A DNA stretch of 64,000 nucleotides from an uncultured Prevotella sp. (GTDB lineage Bacteria; Bacteroidota; Bacteroidia; Bacteroidales; Bacteroidaceae). A program made the position numbers and the translations under genes. This document shows, piece after piece, positions 45,197 through 54,742 of the stretch. Positions within the stretch are counted from its first letter, which is position 1. The number at the start of each line of letters is the position of its first letter. The stretch spans positions 1 through 64,000 of the forward strand of contig CAKQDQ010000001.1 in NCBI GenBank assembly GCA_934229335.1, given 5' to 3'. A model generated the notes under the pieces. It had not been told where the DNA came from. It searched no databases and saw nothing but the letters and a program-made list of their open reading frames with translations.

Positions 45197-45733
45197 ATGG
45201 AAAATGACTTCAGAATAAATAAGGTACTAAATTACCTTGACGAACACGGGATAAAATACTCTTGCTACACACATCCCGAAGGAAAGACGATAGAAGAAGC
45301 AAGACGATGGTGGAAGGACGATGGCTCAGTACATTGTAAAAACATCTTCCTGCGTAATCATAAAGGCAACAGACACTACCTCGTGTGCTTTGATTGCGAC
45401 CACGACCTCGCTATACACGACCTTGAGGCTACACTGAAGGCATCGTTACAGGCGCAGGGACTGCCATCGTGCGGCAAACTGTCGTTTGCATCACCAGAAC
45501 GCATGATGAAATACCTCGGACTGGAACCTGGTAGTGTGTCACCGTTTGGACTAATTAACGATATGGAGAACCACGTACACCTCTTCCTTGATGAGACACT
45601 ACGCGAGGCAAAGACACTTAGCTTCCATCCTAACGACTGCCGCGCCACCGTTGTGATAGAGAGAGAAGAATTTGAGCGTTACCTTAGTATAATAGGTAAT
45701 ACATACGAATACCTGCAACTGTATGAGCTTTAA
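45197..45733 (+). CDS. Prolyl-tRNA editing (YbaK/ProX-type) deacylase
   Basis: A 178-residue protein of the YbaK/ProRS-INS family, which hydrolyses mischarged aminoacyl-tRNA (for ProXp-ala, Ala-tRNA-Pro). Seen: the N-terminal YCTHPEGKTIEEA, the lysine box HCKNIFLRNHKGNRHYLVC, GKLSFASPERM, the glycine turn PGSVSPFGLIND, and VHLFLDETL. Length is normal for a stand-alone editing domain. It lies between two related lipoprotein genes but shares no promoter with them; no function links them. Confidence 0.9.
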   Translation: MENDFRINKVLNYLDEHGIKYSCYTHPEGKTIEEARRWWKDDGSVHCKNIFLRNHKGNRHYLVCFDCDHDLAIHDLEATLKASLQAQGLPSCGKLSFASPERMMKYLGLEPGSVSPFGLINDMENHVHLFLDETLREAKTLSFHPNDCRATVVIEREEFERYLSIIGNTYEYLQLYEL

Positions 45734-45914
45734 TTCATAATTCATAATTGGGCTGGCACGCCATTGGTACAACAATGAAACAGCGTGCAGAGTTAGTATG
45801 AGGGCGCATTATATATAGGAGGGAAAGTAGTTAGCGTATGCCCTTAAATGTTAAAAATGCCGTATTATACATAAAAAATTACAGAAAAATGTTGTAAATA
45901 ATAAGTATTATGTG

Positions 45915-45922
45915 TACCTTTG
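45915..45922 (+). promoter_or_regulatory. Promoter of lipoprotein B
   Basis: TACCTTTG followed by CAACATAAC. Leader about 55 nt to the ATG at 45980. Confidence 0.7.
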
Positions 45923-45979
45923 CAACATAACATATAAAACCAAATACATTTCTGCAAACACTTTAAGGGATTAAGAATT

Positions 45980-47398
45980 ATGAAAACGTTAAAATTAACA
46001 AAAGCCCTGATGCTGACAGCATTTGCAGGGCTGGCTTTCACATCGTGCTCTAATAGCGATGATGGCGTTGACGGTAACGTGCCTGGTAACTTAACTAACT
46101 ATTCATTTAAGCTGGAGAAGACGGCTGCGTTACAGTGTTCTTCTAACGATATCGCACTCGCACAGAACGAGAGCAGATATCAGAAGATACAGGACTTTAT
46201 AAATGCTGGTGATGACCAGAACCGTGTGAACCATCCTTATTATTTCCTGCATAAGGATAAGTGCCCTGCTGATATCAATAAAATTGACCAGGCAGAGAAG
46301 GCCTTTGTCCTTAATTATCTTGCGCAGCATCCTAATGAGGGGTCTACTACATTCAGTCATTACAACTACTATATCCAGAATGTAGGTGGTGCGTATGCAT
46401 CATACACCACAGCGCCAGACATGAATAACGCTACGCAGTCCGTAACAGGCTCTAACCAAATGGACGATTTAAAGGTGAAAGATCAAAACGGAGAGTGGAT
46501 ACATTTCTTGGACTACAATGCTAATTATGGTCCTGTAGCACTTGTGTTGAATACTCAGATTACTGGTGCGCGTTACCATGATTCATGGGGTAGCAATAAT
46601 TGGGAGAATAAGTATCGCTTCTACGAGATAGAGTATAACGGACAGAAGAACCTTTACCTCTGCTTCGATTATGCTACGAAGAAGGATGGAAACATTCCAG
46701 AGTGCTGCACCGATGGTGTGTATAACGACTGGGTAGTCAAGGTTATTCCTGCTTGTGATGATGAAGACAATGGTGGTGGCACAGTAACACCAGACCCAGA
46801 TCCTGATCCAGACCCAACCCCAGACCCAACCCCAGACCCGGATCCTGACCCAGTTAAGCCAGATCAGCCAGTGGTAGTAAACAACAACGGTATGGTAGAG
46901 GTGAACCTTACAGCACAGGATCATAAAGACGAGGAGTGCTCAAAGCTCTCTGTTCATGTACGTGATACTTGTAACTTCAAGGTCTTTATTCCTGTTCCAG
47001 CAACCGCATACTGTGAGGCTGACGATATGTACATCGTAGAGAAACACTACGACAAGATGTCTTACAACGAACAGACTAACGTGATGGAGCGCGTAATCGA
47101 CGGACAGAAGGTTACTCTCACTGTTACATACGTTGCTGAAGGTATCTACATCGAGTCACAGGGTATCAATGCTAAGGTTCTGCAATACTGCCGCAATACA
47201 TACGGTGATGGTATAACATTCGAGGTATGGAACTACTTTAACATTGAGAAGCTTACACGTGCACAGCTCATAGAGAAGCTTAACCTGTCTACAATAGAGT
47301 TTACGGACAATCAGCCTAAGAAGTATGAGAATACCAAGGTGGACGACAACGTAGATGCTAATGGTAACAAGCTTGATTGCACAGTGACTAAAAAGTAA
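45980..47398 (+). CDS. Surface lipoprotein B with Asp-Pro linker and the same C-terminal domain
   Basis: A 472-residue lipoprotein (lipobox FTSC, Cys23). The N-terminal domain is unlike that of lipoprotein A in most of its length but ends with a similar acidic motif (CFDYATKKDGNIPECC). A striking linker of Asp-Pro and Thr-Pro units (PDPDPDPDPTPDPTPDPDPD) at about residues 272-293 connects to the shared domain: VEVNLTAQD, LSVHVRDTCNFKVFIPVPA, GINAKVLQYCRNTYGDGITF, LTRAQLIEKLNLSTIEFT. The DP linker suggests an extended stalk at the cell surface. Function unknown. Confidence 0.8.
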   Translation: MKTLKLTKALMLTAFAGLAFTSCSNSDDGVDGNVPGNLTNYSFKLEKTAALQCSSNDIALAQNESRYQKIQDFINAGDDQNRVNHPYYFLHKDKCPADINKIDQAEKAFVLNYLAQHPNEGSTTFSHYNYYIQNVGGAYASYTTAPDMNNATQSVTGSNQMDDLKVKDQNGEWIHFLDYNANYGPVALVLNTQITGARYHDSWGSNNWENKYRFYEIEYNGQKNLYLCFDYATKKDGNIPECCTDGVYNDWVVKVIPACDDEDNGGGTVTPDPDPDPDPTPDPTPDPDPDPVKPDQPVVVNNNGMVEVNLTAQDHKDEECSKLSVHVRDTCNFKVFIPVPATAYCEADDMYIVEKHYDKMSYNEQTNVMERVIDGQKVTLTVTYVAEGIYIESQGINAKVLQYCRNTYGDGITFEVWNYFNIEKLTRAQLIEKLNLSTIEFTDNQPKKYENTKVDDNVDANGNKLDCTVTKK

Positions 47399-47460
47399 TA
47401 AGATAAACGGACGTGAAGCGGCTGCATAGAAGCTGGATTCACTGTCTTGGAGAATAAAAG

Positions 47461-47500
47461 AGAACTGCATCTGCGCAGTGACGCGGATGCAGTTCTTTCT
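47461..47500 (+). terminator. Terminator of lipoprotein B gene
   Basis: A 15-bp stem with one G-U pair (47461-47475 with 47482-47496), then TTCTTT. Confidence 0.7.
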
Positions 47501-47544
47501 TTAGAGAGAAGAGAGAATATACTGGTTCTCTTGGGTTTTTCTTT

Positions 47545-48825
47545 ATGCTTGTATCAATAATACACATTTTATATAATATAACAATATGCTGCGCCGATGC
47601 AATACTTTTGCATGGGAGCTTTCCTGCGTTTTATGCTGGAACGGTATTTGGCGGTCCTGTAGAGCTGAATAAGTGGGATTTGATAAAGTTCTACCTTCAC
47701 CTCATAGAGGACTTTTATGCTGATTATCCGTGGCAGGTAGTGACGTCGTACAATATCTCAATAGGTTGTATGATAGCCTTGGTGGTGCTCTTTGTTATGT
47801 TCCTCGTAAAAGTGCAGATACAGCAACACCGTGAGAAGAAGGAGGCAAGGTTGTATGCCTACTATTCTGATAAGCTACACACTATTCTTGGTAGCGCAGA
47901 GGAGTTGAGTCACGAGCAGATGCTTGAGATACTCGGCAAGACAGATGAGGAGATTAGGGAGAATGACTCATACTACTACGCCAATATGCTGGAGGAGGTA
48001 CGTATGGATATGTACGAGATAGTATGTCTGCCAAACATGCAGACGCTGGCTTCGGTACTTGGTGTATGTGAGAGATTTGAACTGCAACTGCTAAAGCATA
48101 CTGACGTGTTCAGAACATTGCAGATGTTGCTGATGTTGCAGATAACGGTGAGCGAAGGCTTGCTCGCCAACTTTGTAAACCACGGAGATAGAGAGATACG
48201 AATGATGGCGAGGTTGAACTACATTACATGTTCGCGTAACTCGCCGTATAGATACCTTATTGTAGATTTGGAAGAGGGACAGTCGCTATACAGACCGATG
48301 ATTCTTAGCTATGTGTTCGGTTGGATGATGTTTCAGGAACGACTGATGCCTAACTTCCTTAATATTGCTGATAGACTGAAGAACGAGGAATCTGCGGCAT
48401 TTATGGTACACGAGGTGGCGTACTGGGGCAAGGAGAACGAGAAGTTAGAGGTTAAGAATTACTTTCTTGATAGCAGACTGAAGGTGCGCTCTGCCGCTAT
48501 CGGTGTGGTGGCGTCGTTGGGCGATACCACCGCAGAGGAGAAGCTCGTGCACTCTTACTTCCAACAGCCAGAGCACATACGCCAGGAGGTACTGAAGGCG
48601 TTGTTGGCACTGAACTCTGGCGAACAAACCGAATTCTTTAAGAAAGCATATGAGCTAAGCTCATCACGAGAAACACGTCTGGTGGCATTGATGTGCCTGT
48701 ATCAGTATGGTAACTCTGGTAGACGACTGTTTGAGATAATGAGAAGTGAGGCGGACGATGAGACGCGAACGCTGATAGACCAAGTGGACTCTGCCGTGCT
48801 GTTGGAACAGTTGCAGGTGCTTTAA
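47545..48825 (+). CDS. Membrane-anchored HEAT-type helical repeat protein, first gene of a putative exopolysaccharide cluster
   Basis: A 426-residue protein. One clear membrane segment (about 76-94, MIALVVLFVMFLVK) is followed by a charged, fully helical cytoplasmic part with HEAT-like repeats (about 290-420: RSAAIGVVASLGDTTAEEKL, IRQEVLKALLALNSG, TRLVALMCLYQYGN). It precedes a processive GT2 by 71 nt. By position it may be a scaffold or regulator of that synthase; this is inference. The start is uncertain: a TAnnTTTG box lies inside the frame at 47603-47610, so translation may begin after it (next in-frame ATG 47770), which would shorten the N-terminus before the membrane segment. Confidence 0.8.
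   Translation: MLVSIIHILYNITICCADAILLHGSFPAFYAGTVFGGPVELNKWDLIKFYLHLIEDFYADYPWQVVTSYNISIGCMIALVVLFVMFLVKVQIQQHREKKEARLYAYYSDKLHTILGSAEELSHEQMLEILGKTDEEIRENDSYYYANMLEEVRMDMYEIVCLPNMQTLASVLGVCERFELQLLKHTDVFRTLQMLLMLQITVSEGLLANFVNHGDREIRMMARLNYITCSRNSPYRYLIVDLEEGQSLYRPMILSYVFGWMMFQERLMPNFLNIADRLKNEESAAFMVHEVAYWGKENEKLEVKNYFLDSRLKVRSAAIGVVASLGDTTAEEKLVHSYFQQPEHIRQEVLKALLALNSGEQTEFFKKAYELSSSRETRLVALMCLYQYGNSGRRLFEIMRSEADDETRTLIDQVDSAVLLEQLQVL
47603..47610 (+). promoter_or_regulatory. Possible promoter of the exopolysaccharide cluster
   Basis: TACTTTTG followed by CATGGG. It has the consensus shape but lacks a clear -33 element and lies 58 nt inside the annotated first gene; it may be chance. Confidence 0.35.
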
Positions 48826-48896
48826 GTGAAACACATAGCTTGATACTCGTATGGCGGTAGCTTATAGAACCGCCTTTACTATATAAAAGAAACAAA

Positions 48897-50312
48897 ATGT
48901 GGCAGTTTATTTGTACATTCTACGGATACTTCGTATTCTTCTACTCACTGTTGCTGATAACCAGTTATGTCTTTCTGATTATCATGGCATACAGGTATAC
49001 GTCGCATTATAAGCGATGGACGCTTGACTATGTGCAGCAGATGGTAGAGACAAGTCCCTTTACACCTGGCGTGTCCATTGTTGCGCCAGCGTATAATGAG
49101 GGCGTCAACATCGTGGAGAATGTCAACTCACTGCTGCGACAGAAATACCCTAAGTATGAGGTAATCATCGTTAACGACGGTTCTAAGGACGATACGTTAG
49201 AGAAATTGATAGACAACTTCTCGCTGGTAGAGGTGCCTTACGACTATGTTTACCATATAAACTGTAAGCCTTTCAAACGTCTTTTCCGCTCAACAAACTA
49301 TCGTTTTAAGAACCTTACGGTGGTAGACAAGACCAATGGCGGTACGAAGGCGGATGCTGTAAATGGTGGACTCAACGTGGTGCAATACCCATACTTCATC
49401 AATACTGACTCTGACTGTATTCTATCACGTGATGCTATATACCAGTGTATATTCCCTGTATTGCTTAATAACAACATCATCGCAGTGTCAGGAACCATGA
49501 GTATGAGTAATGGTTTTGAACTGAAGAATAACGAAATCGTAGAGTTTAAGACGTCAAGCAACCCTCTTGCCGTATTTCAGGATTTGGAATACAAACGCTC
49601 TTTCCTTGTAGGTAAGATGGGATGGTCTAACATTAACGCCATGCCTAACGTGTCAGGAGGTTACGGATTGTTCAATACCGAGGTGGTACTTGCCGCTGGT
49701 GGCTACGGCTTCGACTCCTTTGCGGAGGATATGGACATGATATGTCGTATGATACGTTACTGCTGCGACTTCGGAAGACCTTACAGAGTGGTGCAGATAC
49801 CGCACACTTGCTGCTGGACAGAGGGACCGTCAACACTGAAGGTGCTGTACCGTCAGCGTACGCGTTGGGGTAGAGGACTGATACAGTTGATACACCAACA
49901 CTCAAGAATGATACTCAATCCGAAGTACAGACAGCTCGGAATGATAACGTTGCCATACATCGTACTGTTCGAGTTTCTTGCTCCTATTATTGAGATAATA
50001 GGTCTCCTCATGTTTATATACCTTGTGTTGACTGGAGGTGTAAACTGGGATACGTTCTGGATAGTGCTCACCATGCTGTACGTCTTCGCTATCATGCTGT
50101 CGCAGTTCGTGATATTTTACGACTATATCCTCGGCAGTTCCTATACCAAAGCCATATCATATTGGCGTCTGTTAGTAGCGGGACTGGTAGAGCCATTTAC
50201 GTATCACCCTATAATAACATATTGCTCTATAAGGGGATACCTTAATTATATATTCCGTACCAAGGCTTCTTGGGGCGCAATGACACGTAAACGATATAAC
50301 ACAGGTAAGTAA
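48897..50312 (+). CDS. Processive family 2 glycosyltransferase (PgaC/BcsA-like)
   Basis: A 471-residue membrane enzyme. One N-terminal membrane segment, the GT2 catalytic domain (SIVAPAYNEGVNI, IIVNDGSKDDT), and three to four C-terminal membrane segments. Processive-synthase residues are in place: the DxD of NTDSDC (Asp171, Asp173), the acceptor-site Glu277-Asp278 in FAEDMDM, and the QxxRW box (Gln320, Arg323, Trp324 in RQRTRWGRG). Such enzymes polymerise UDP-sugars and thread the chain across the inner membrane. No PilZ domain is attached. The next gene starts 8 nt later, so the pair is one unit with the TPR/barrel protein. Confidence 0.9.
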   Translation: MWQFICTFYGYFVFFYSLLLITSYVFLIIMAYRYTSHYKRWTLDYVQQMVETSPFTPGVSIVAPAYNEGVNIVENVNSLLRQKYPKYEVIIVNDGSKDDTLEKLIDNFSLVEVPYDYVYHINCKPFKRLFRSTNYRFKNLTVVDKTNGGTKADAVNGGLNVVQYPYFINTDSDCILSRDAIYQCIFPVLLNNNIIAVSGTMSMSNGFELKNNEIVEFKTSSNPLAVFQDLEYKRSFLVGKMGWSNINAMPNVSGGYGLFNTEVVLAAGGYGFDSFAEDMDMICRMIRYCCDFGRPYRVVQIPHTCCWTEGPSTLKVLYRQRTRWGRGLIQLIHQHSRMILNPKYRQLGMITLPYIVLFEFLAPIIEIIGLLMFIYLVLTGGVNWDTFWIVLTMLYVFAIMLSQFVIFYDYILGSSYTKAISYWRLLVAGLVEPFTYHPIITYCSIRGYLNYIFRTKASWGAMTRKRYNTGK

Positions 50313-50320
50313 ATATCTAT

Positions 50321-53296
50321 ATGAAGCGTATTACATACATATTGCTATCAATCGTTGTGCTGCTCTGTTTTACAACGGGGTCGTATGCTATATTCACTAA
50401 ATTCAGAACGCCAGACTATTATGAGTCTAACGCCCGTGACCACTTTCGGCACAACAGATGGGCTGAAGGTAAGCAGATGCTCGATGATGGTTGGAAAGAC
50501 TATGGTGACCTTTCGGTGATGAATGAGTTGATGGGTAAGTATTATTACCACTTCAAGTCATACGACAAAGCGCGTTTTTACCTCGTAAGAGCGTTAAGAG
50601 ACGATGCCAGTAACACGCAGGCAAGAGAGATAATAGTAAACGTAGAGGAGGAGACACACAACTACTCCAGTGCTATCTGTTACATCAACGAGCTGTTGGA
50701 ACGCAACCCTTACAGCCGTGGTTGGTGGCGCAGAAAGATTAATATCTACCGTAAGATGGGAAACAATGAGGAGGCAGACAGGCTCCTTGTGCGTCTGAAC
50801 CAGATTTATCCGAATGATGAAGTGGTGAAGAAAGATATTGCTTTCCTGCACGAACAACGTATGATAAAGCAGAAGCGTGCGGGAGATATAGCAGGACAGT
50901 TAGAGTCATTGCAAAGCCTTGTGGCTACATTCCCAACCAATCCAGACTACTATCTGCCACTGTGCAATATGCTGTTGCAGACTGGTCGTAACAACGAGGC
51001 AGCGGAAGTAGCAGGTAGAGGTGCGAAGCTCACAGGCAGTGTCACGCTGATGAAGAAGCGTGCAGCGATACTTACGGAGCAAGGTATGTATACAGAAGCC
51101 ATTAACTACCTCAAGGAGTGCATGAGAGCGCACCACATTCCATCACTGCAGAAAGAGATAGACGAGATAGAAAGAACCGCCGCCGTTAATGCGCAGATGA
51201 ACGATCCGTACACTTCTATGGCGAGAGTGTACGCCAAACAGCATACGGAAGACGCGTTGAACTACCTCCTCAGCACCTCAATGTCGCGAGGATATTATGA
51301 TGATGCCCTCATGTATATAAAGGAAGCGAAGAAGAGAAGGGGTAATACGCACAAGCTACTCTATATGGAGTTTGTGGTAAACAGACGCCTTGGCAACAAG
51401 AGTCAGGCAATGTCGCTGCTCAACAGACTCTACGAGATGAATCCGAAAGATGAGGATGTAAGAGGCTATCTGTCAGAGATGAGATTTGATGCTGCCAAGG
51501 ACGAGATGCTTAACGGGCTGTATGAAGAGGCGATACCAGAGCTGGAGTTCGTGGAAGCCAATGCGGTAGAGCCAGAAATGAGGCGTGGAGCGATGATGAG
51601 GCTGTATAATTGCTATTTAGAGATGAAGCAATATGCCAAAGCCAGCACCGTGCTCGACAAGTTGAAGGATAAGTATAACTACGACCATTACGTGCTACAA
51701 AAGGCAGCACTGTATAAGGCAGAGGGTAGGATAGAGGCAGCATTGTCGCTCCTTGCAGACGCATACGAGAAAGAGACAGACGAGAAAATGTCGCAACTGA
51801 TAGCATATCAGTACGAGGAATATGCTCTACCTTACGTCAAGGACATGATACAGCGCGGCATGATACGCAGTGCTAACAAAGTTGTAAAGAACGCGTTGTT
51901 AGTCTGTCCTACGTCAAACGAGCTGTTGCATCAGGCCATTACCACCTCTGACATTCTTGGCAATAAGGCGGATTATGCCGATATGGTAGAGGCAGGAAGA
52001 AGCAAATACCCTGACGACCCATTCTTTATCGTTAAGGAAGCGGGCATCATTGATGCGTCGGGCGACCATGCTAAGGCTGTGGAACTGTTGCGTCCACAGG
52101 TAGATATATACCTTGGCGACTCAGTAATGGTCAACGCTTTCACCTCGTTTAGTCAGAACCTCGCCTTAGACCAAGCAAAGGCAAAGGCCTATAACAGTGC
52201 GATAGCTACGCTCGATACAGCTCTCCTTTACAATCATGGCAATAGAGACCTGCTGTATACCAAGGGCTTGGTATACGAGTCTATGCACGAATACGACTCG
52301 GCATACGTTTATCAGAAGTACTATAAGCCAACGTTAATGGACTTCCGTGAGCACAGCAGGCACTTAGAGGAGCTGCAGGGACAGAGCTTTGACAACGAAG
52401 TCACGATAACATACCAACAGGCTCGTCCTGGTAGCGAAGACATTATCTCCGCCAATGCCTATGCCTCTTATCTGCGAAAAGGCAAGCGTAACGACTATAC
52501 CTTTAGCCTTGCTTATGCAGGTAGAGACGGTTCTGCGCCAGAAGACCTCACCAAAGAGGATATGGAGTCAGGCGGAACAGGCGTAATGTTAGGCTTTGAC
52601 TGGCATCATCGTTTCAGAAACAACTCGCCATGGGCGTACACTGTCGGTGCATCATGGGCAAGCAAGTATTTCCCAGAGATAACACTGAGAGCGACAATAG
52701 AGCGAGAGATGTGGGAGACATGGCTGCTCAACGCCCACGGCAGCTTCCGTATGATAAAGGCATATACCAGACGTTACAAGTGGGTAGAGAACACAGAAAA
52801 GACCAGTAGCTCCGACCCTGACTATGTATATGTCTCAGATGGCTGGAAACAGAAGAACGAACCGTTGACACAGTTTGGCATAACAGCGCAGCGCACCATA
52901 CCACAGTTTGTGGTACAAGGAGGCGTTGACGGCTTTATTATGAACAACAAGCTCTACTTCAGTGCCCAGCTCAAAGGGCAGTTCTTCCCACTTGAAGGCA
53001 GCAGAACGCACGTCTTCGCAATGGGAGGCGTGGGTACCGCTCCACAGACAGAACTGCTTGACCAGTCAATGCCTGCAGGCTTCAGTAAGCTCAACACCTA
53101 TGTAGGAGGCGGACTGACATGGTTCTTCAACAAGCACATAGCGGCATCGTTGACAGGAACGTGGTACACCATGTACCGTTCTCAAGAGATACAGACTGGT
53201 ATGTGGGGATATACAGACTATAGTGTTACCAAGAGTTCGTCAACAGACTATAAGAATATGTACTACGTGCAGGGACAAATAATCGCTACATTCTAA
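50321..53296 (+). CDS. TPR-rich protein with C-terminal outer membrane beta-barrel (YaiO/PgaA-like)
   Basis: A 991-residue protein. A signal or anchor (MKRITYILLSIVVLLCFTTG) is followed by about 18 helical TPR-type repeats to about residue 680 (RWAEGKQMLDDGWKDYGDLS, YSSAICYINELLERNPYSRG), then a C-terminal barrel of about 300 residues with alternating aromatic strands (ITYQQARPG, RNDYTFSLAYAGRDG, AAFTG-like ends; last residue Phe). TPR plus barrel is the plan of PgaA, AlgK/AlgE and BcsC, which export polysaccharides across the outer membrane. It follows the GT2 gene by 8 nt, so it is very likely the exporter for the polymer made there. Confidence 0.85.
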   Translation: MKRITYILLSIVVLLCFTTGSYAIFTKFRTPDYYESNARDHFRHNRWAEGKQMLDDGWKDYGDLSVMNELMGKYYYHFKSYDKARFYLVRALRDDASNTQAREIIVNVEEETHNYSSAICYINELLERNPYSRGWWRRKINIYRKMGNNEEADRLLVRLNQIYPNDEVVKKDIAFLHEQRMIKQKRAGDIAGQLESLQSLVATFPTNPDYYLPLCNMLLQTGRNNEAAEVAGRGAKLTGSVTLMKKRAAILTEQGMYTEAINYLKECMRAHHIPSLQKEIDEIERTAAVNAQMNDPYTSMARVYAKQHTEDALNYLLSTSMSRGYYDDALMYIKEAKKRRGNTHKLLYMEFVVNRRLGNKSQAMSLLNRLYEMNPKDEDVRGYLSEMRFDAAKDEMLNGLYEEAIPELEFVEANAVEPEMRRGAMMRLYNCYLEMKQYAKASTVLDKLKDKYNYDHYVLQKAALYKAEGRIEAALSLLADAYEKETDEKMSQLIAYQYEEYALPYVKDMIQRGMIRSANKVVKNALLVCPTSNELLHQAITTSDILGNKADYADMVEAGRSKYPDDPFFIVKEAGIIDASGDHAKAVELLRPQVDIYLGDSVMVNAFTSFSQNLALDQAKAKAYNSAIATLDTALLYNHGNRDLLYTKGLVYESMHEYDSAYVYQKYYKPTLMDFREHSRHLEELQGQSFDNEVTITYQQARPGSEDIISANAYASYLRKGKRNDYTFSLAYAGRDGSAPEDLTKEDMESGGTGVMLGFDWHHRFRNNSPWAYTVGASWASKYFPEITLRATIEREMWETWLLNAHGSFRMIKAYTRRYKWVENTEKTSSSDPDYVYVSDGWKQKNEPLTQFGITAQRTIPQFVVQGGVDGFIMNNKLYFSAQLKGQFFPLEGSRTHVFAMGGVGTAPQTELLDQSMPAGFSKLNTYVGGGLTWFFNKHIAASLTGTWYTMYRSQEIQTGMWGYTDYSVTKSSSTDYKNMYYVQGQIIATF

Positions 53297-53390
53297 GTGG
53301 TGTCGCAATGTGCAGAATGTATTAGTGCCTTCTACACGTCATGAAAACGTAGTCTAATGATACAAAAACGCGACTAAGAATTACAAGACA

Positions 53391-54647
53391 ATGAAACTTA
53401 TACATATCTTCATAGCAGCGTTACTGTTCATGTCATCATGCGGAGAGGCTGCACAGCCAGTGCGTAAGTCATTTGAGTATAGAGCACTGTGCACACCTAC
53501 CAATGCCAATCCCAAGGCTTTCGACCTCGATAGCACCAATAATGTAGATTACGACTGGTCGTTGTGGGGACATAACTTGTGGAAAGTAGTGGGCAAAGAA
53601 GCTCCCGATGAGGTCTACGCCCTAATCAACGGACAGCGTGACAAGTCACAGTTCTGTTTCTCGTCACCGCGCCTTTACACCATTCTCGACGAGTGGATAA
53701 TAGACCAGTGGGGTGATAAAGGAGGTCGCTTCACCATAATGCCTGCTGACAACAAAAAGGTATGTCAGTGTGAAAGCTGTCGTAAAGCAGGCAACACCAC
53801 TGAAAGCGCAACGCCAGCAGTAGCCGCGCTGATGACGAAGTTGGCAAAAAAATACCCTCACCATCAGTTTTTCCTGACAGCATACCATACCACAAAGACA
53901 CCCCCCAAGGAGCCAATGCCGAAAAATGCCGGCGTCATGCTCTCTACAATGGATATACCTATGCGCTTCGTCTTTGAGCAAAGTGGAGGCTATCACAAGT
54001 TTGACATGATGGTAAAGGAGTGGAAAAAAGTCACACCATTGCTCTATGTATGGGAGTACGACCGTAACTTCGACGACTACCTTACGCCATATCCCTGCCT
54101 GATGATAATGCAACAACGCCTGAAATACTACTATAAGACAGGAATAACAGGCATCTTCATCAATGGTAGTGGTGATGATTACTCCACCTTCGACGACGTA
54201 CAGTCATACGTCCTGTCGCGCCTTCTGCTCAATGTCGACGCCGATGTAGAAGCACTTGTGCGCGAGTTCTACGCCAAGTTCTATCCAGTAACAGGCAAAT
54301 ATATAGCCGACTACTATCTCTCTTTAGAGAAGGACCTGCGTCGCAGCAACCACATTATGCCATATTACGGCACTATTGAGGAGACGATAGCATCGTATCT
54401 CGACCCAAGAAGCTTCATAGACTTCTGGATAACACTCGACAAGAAGAGCAAGACGGTAGAGGGAGAAGAGCGACAGCTACTCAACCAGATGCTTACAGCA
54501 ATGGCATACACACGCCTGCAACTGCGACCGACAGAAGAAGAGCGTGCGGAAATGATATTGATATTAAAGGAATATAAAAGCGTTCCACACCTCTTGAACT
54601 ATAAAGAGACAAAAGGCTCGCTGGAAGAATATCTGAAAGGCAAATGA
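53391..54647 (+). CDS. DUF4838-type lipoprotein, possible glycan hydrolase of the cluster
   Basis: A 418-residue lipoprotein (lipobox MSSC, Cys17). It resembles the DUF4838 family: a ...MPADNKKVCQCESCRKAG metal-type Cys motif, then a TIM-barrel-like course (FFLTAYHTTKTPPKEPMPKN, VWEYDRNFDDYLTPYP, GIFINGSGDDYSTFDD) and a helical C-terminal part. The family is close to glycoside-hydrolase barrels such as GH20-like folds, but no activity is proven. In Pga systems the corresponding place is taken by PgaB, a deacetylase/hydrolase; here this protein may trim or modify the polymer (inference). 94 nt after the TPR/barrel gene. Confidence 0.75.
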   Translation: MKLIHIFIAALLFMSSCGEAAQPVRKSFEYRALCTPTNANPKAFDLDSTNNVDYDWSLWGHNLWKVVGKEAPDEVYALINGQRDKSQFCFSSPRLYTILDEWIIDQWGDKGGRFTIMPADNKKVCQCESCRKAGNTTESATPAVAALMTKLAKKYPHHQFFLTAYHTTKTPPKEPMPKNAGVMLSTMDIPMRFVFEQSGGYHKFDMMVKEWKKVTPLLYVWEYDRNFDDYLTPYPCLMIMQQRLKYYYKTGITGIFINGSGDDYSTFDDVQSYVLSRLLLNVDADVEALVREFYAKFYPVTGKYIADYYLSLEKDLRRSNHIMPYYGTIEETIASYLDPRSFIDFWITLDKKSKTVEGEERQLLNQMLTAMAYTRLQLRPTEEERAEMILILKEYKSVPHLLNYKETKGSLEEYLKGK

Positions 54648-54742
54648 CGGAGACATCGGTAATGGTGCGATAGAGCCTCACCTGTTGCGTAAAACAGTGC
54701 CACAAGCCCTCTCACATCGTTACAAAGGAAAAAGAGATACAC

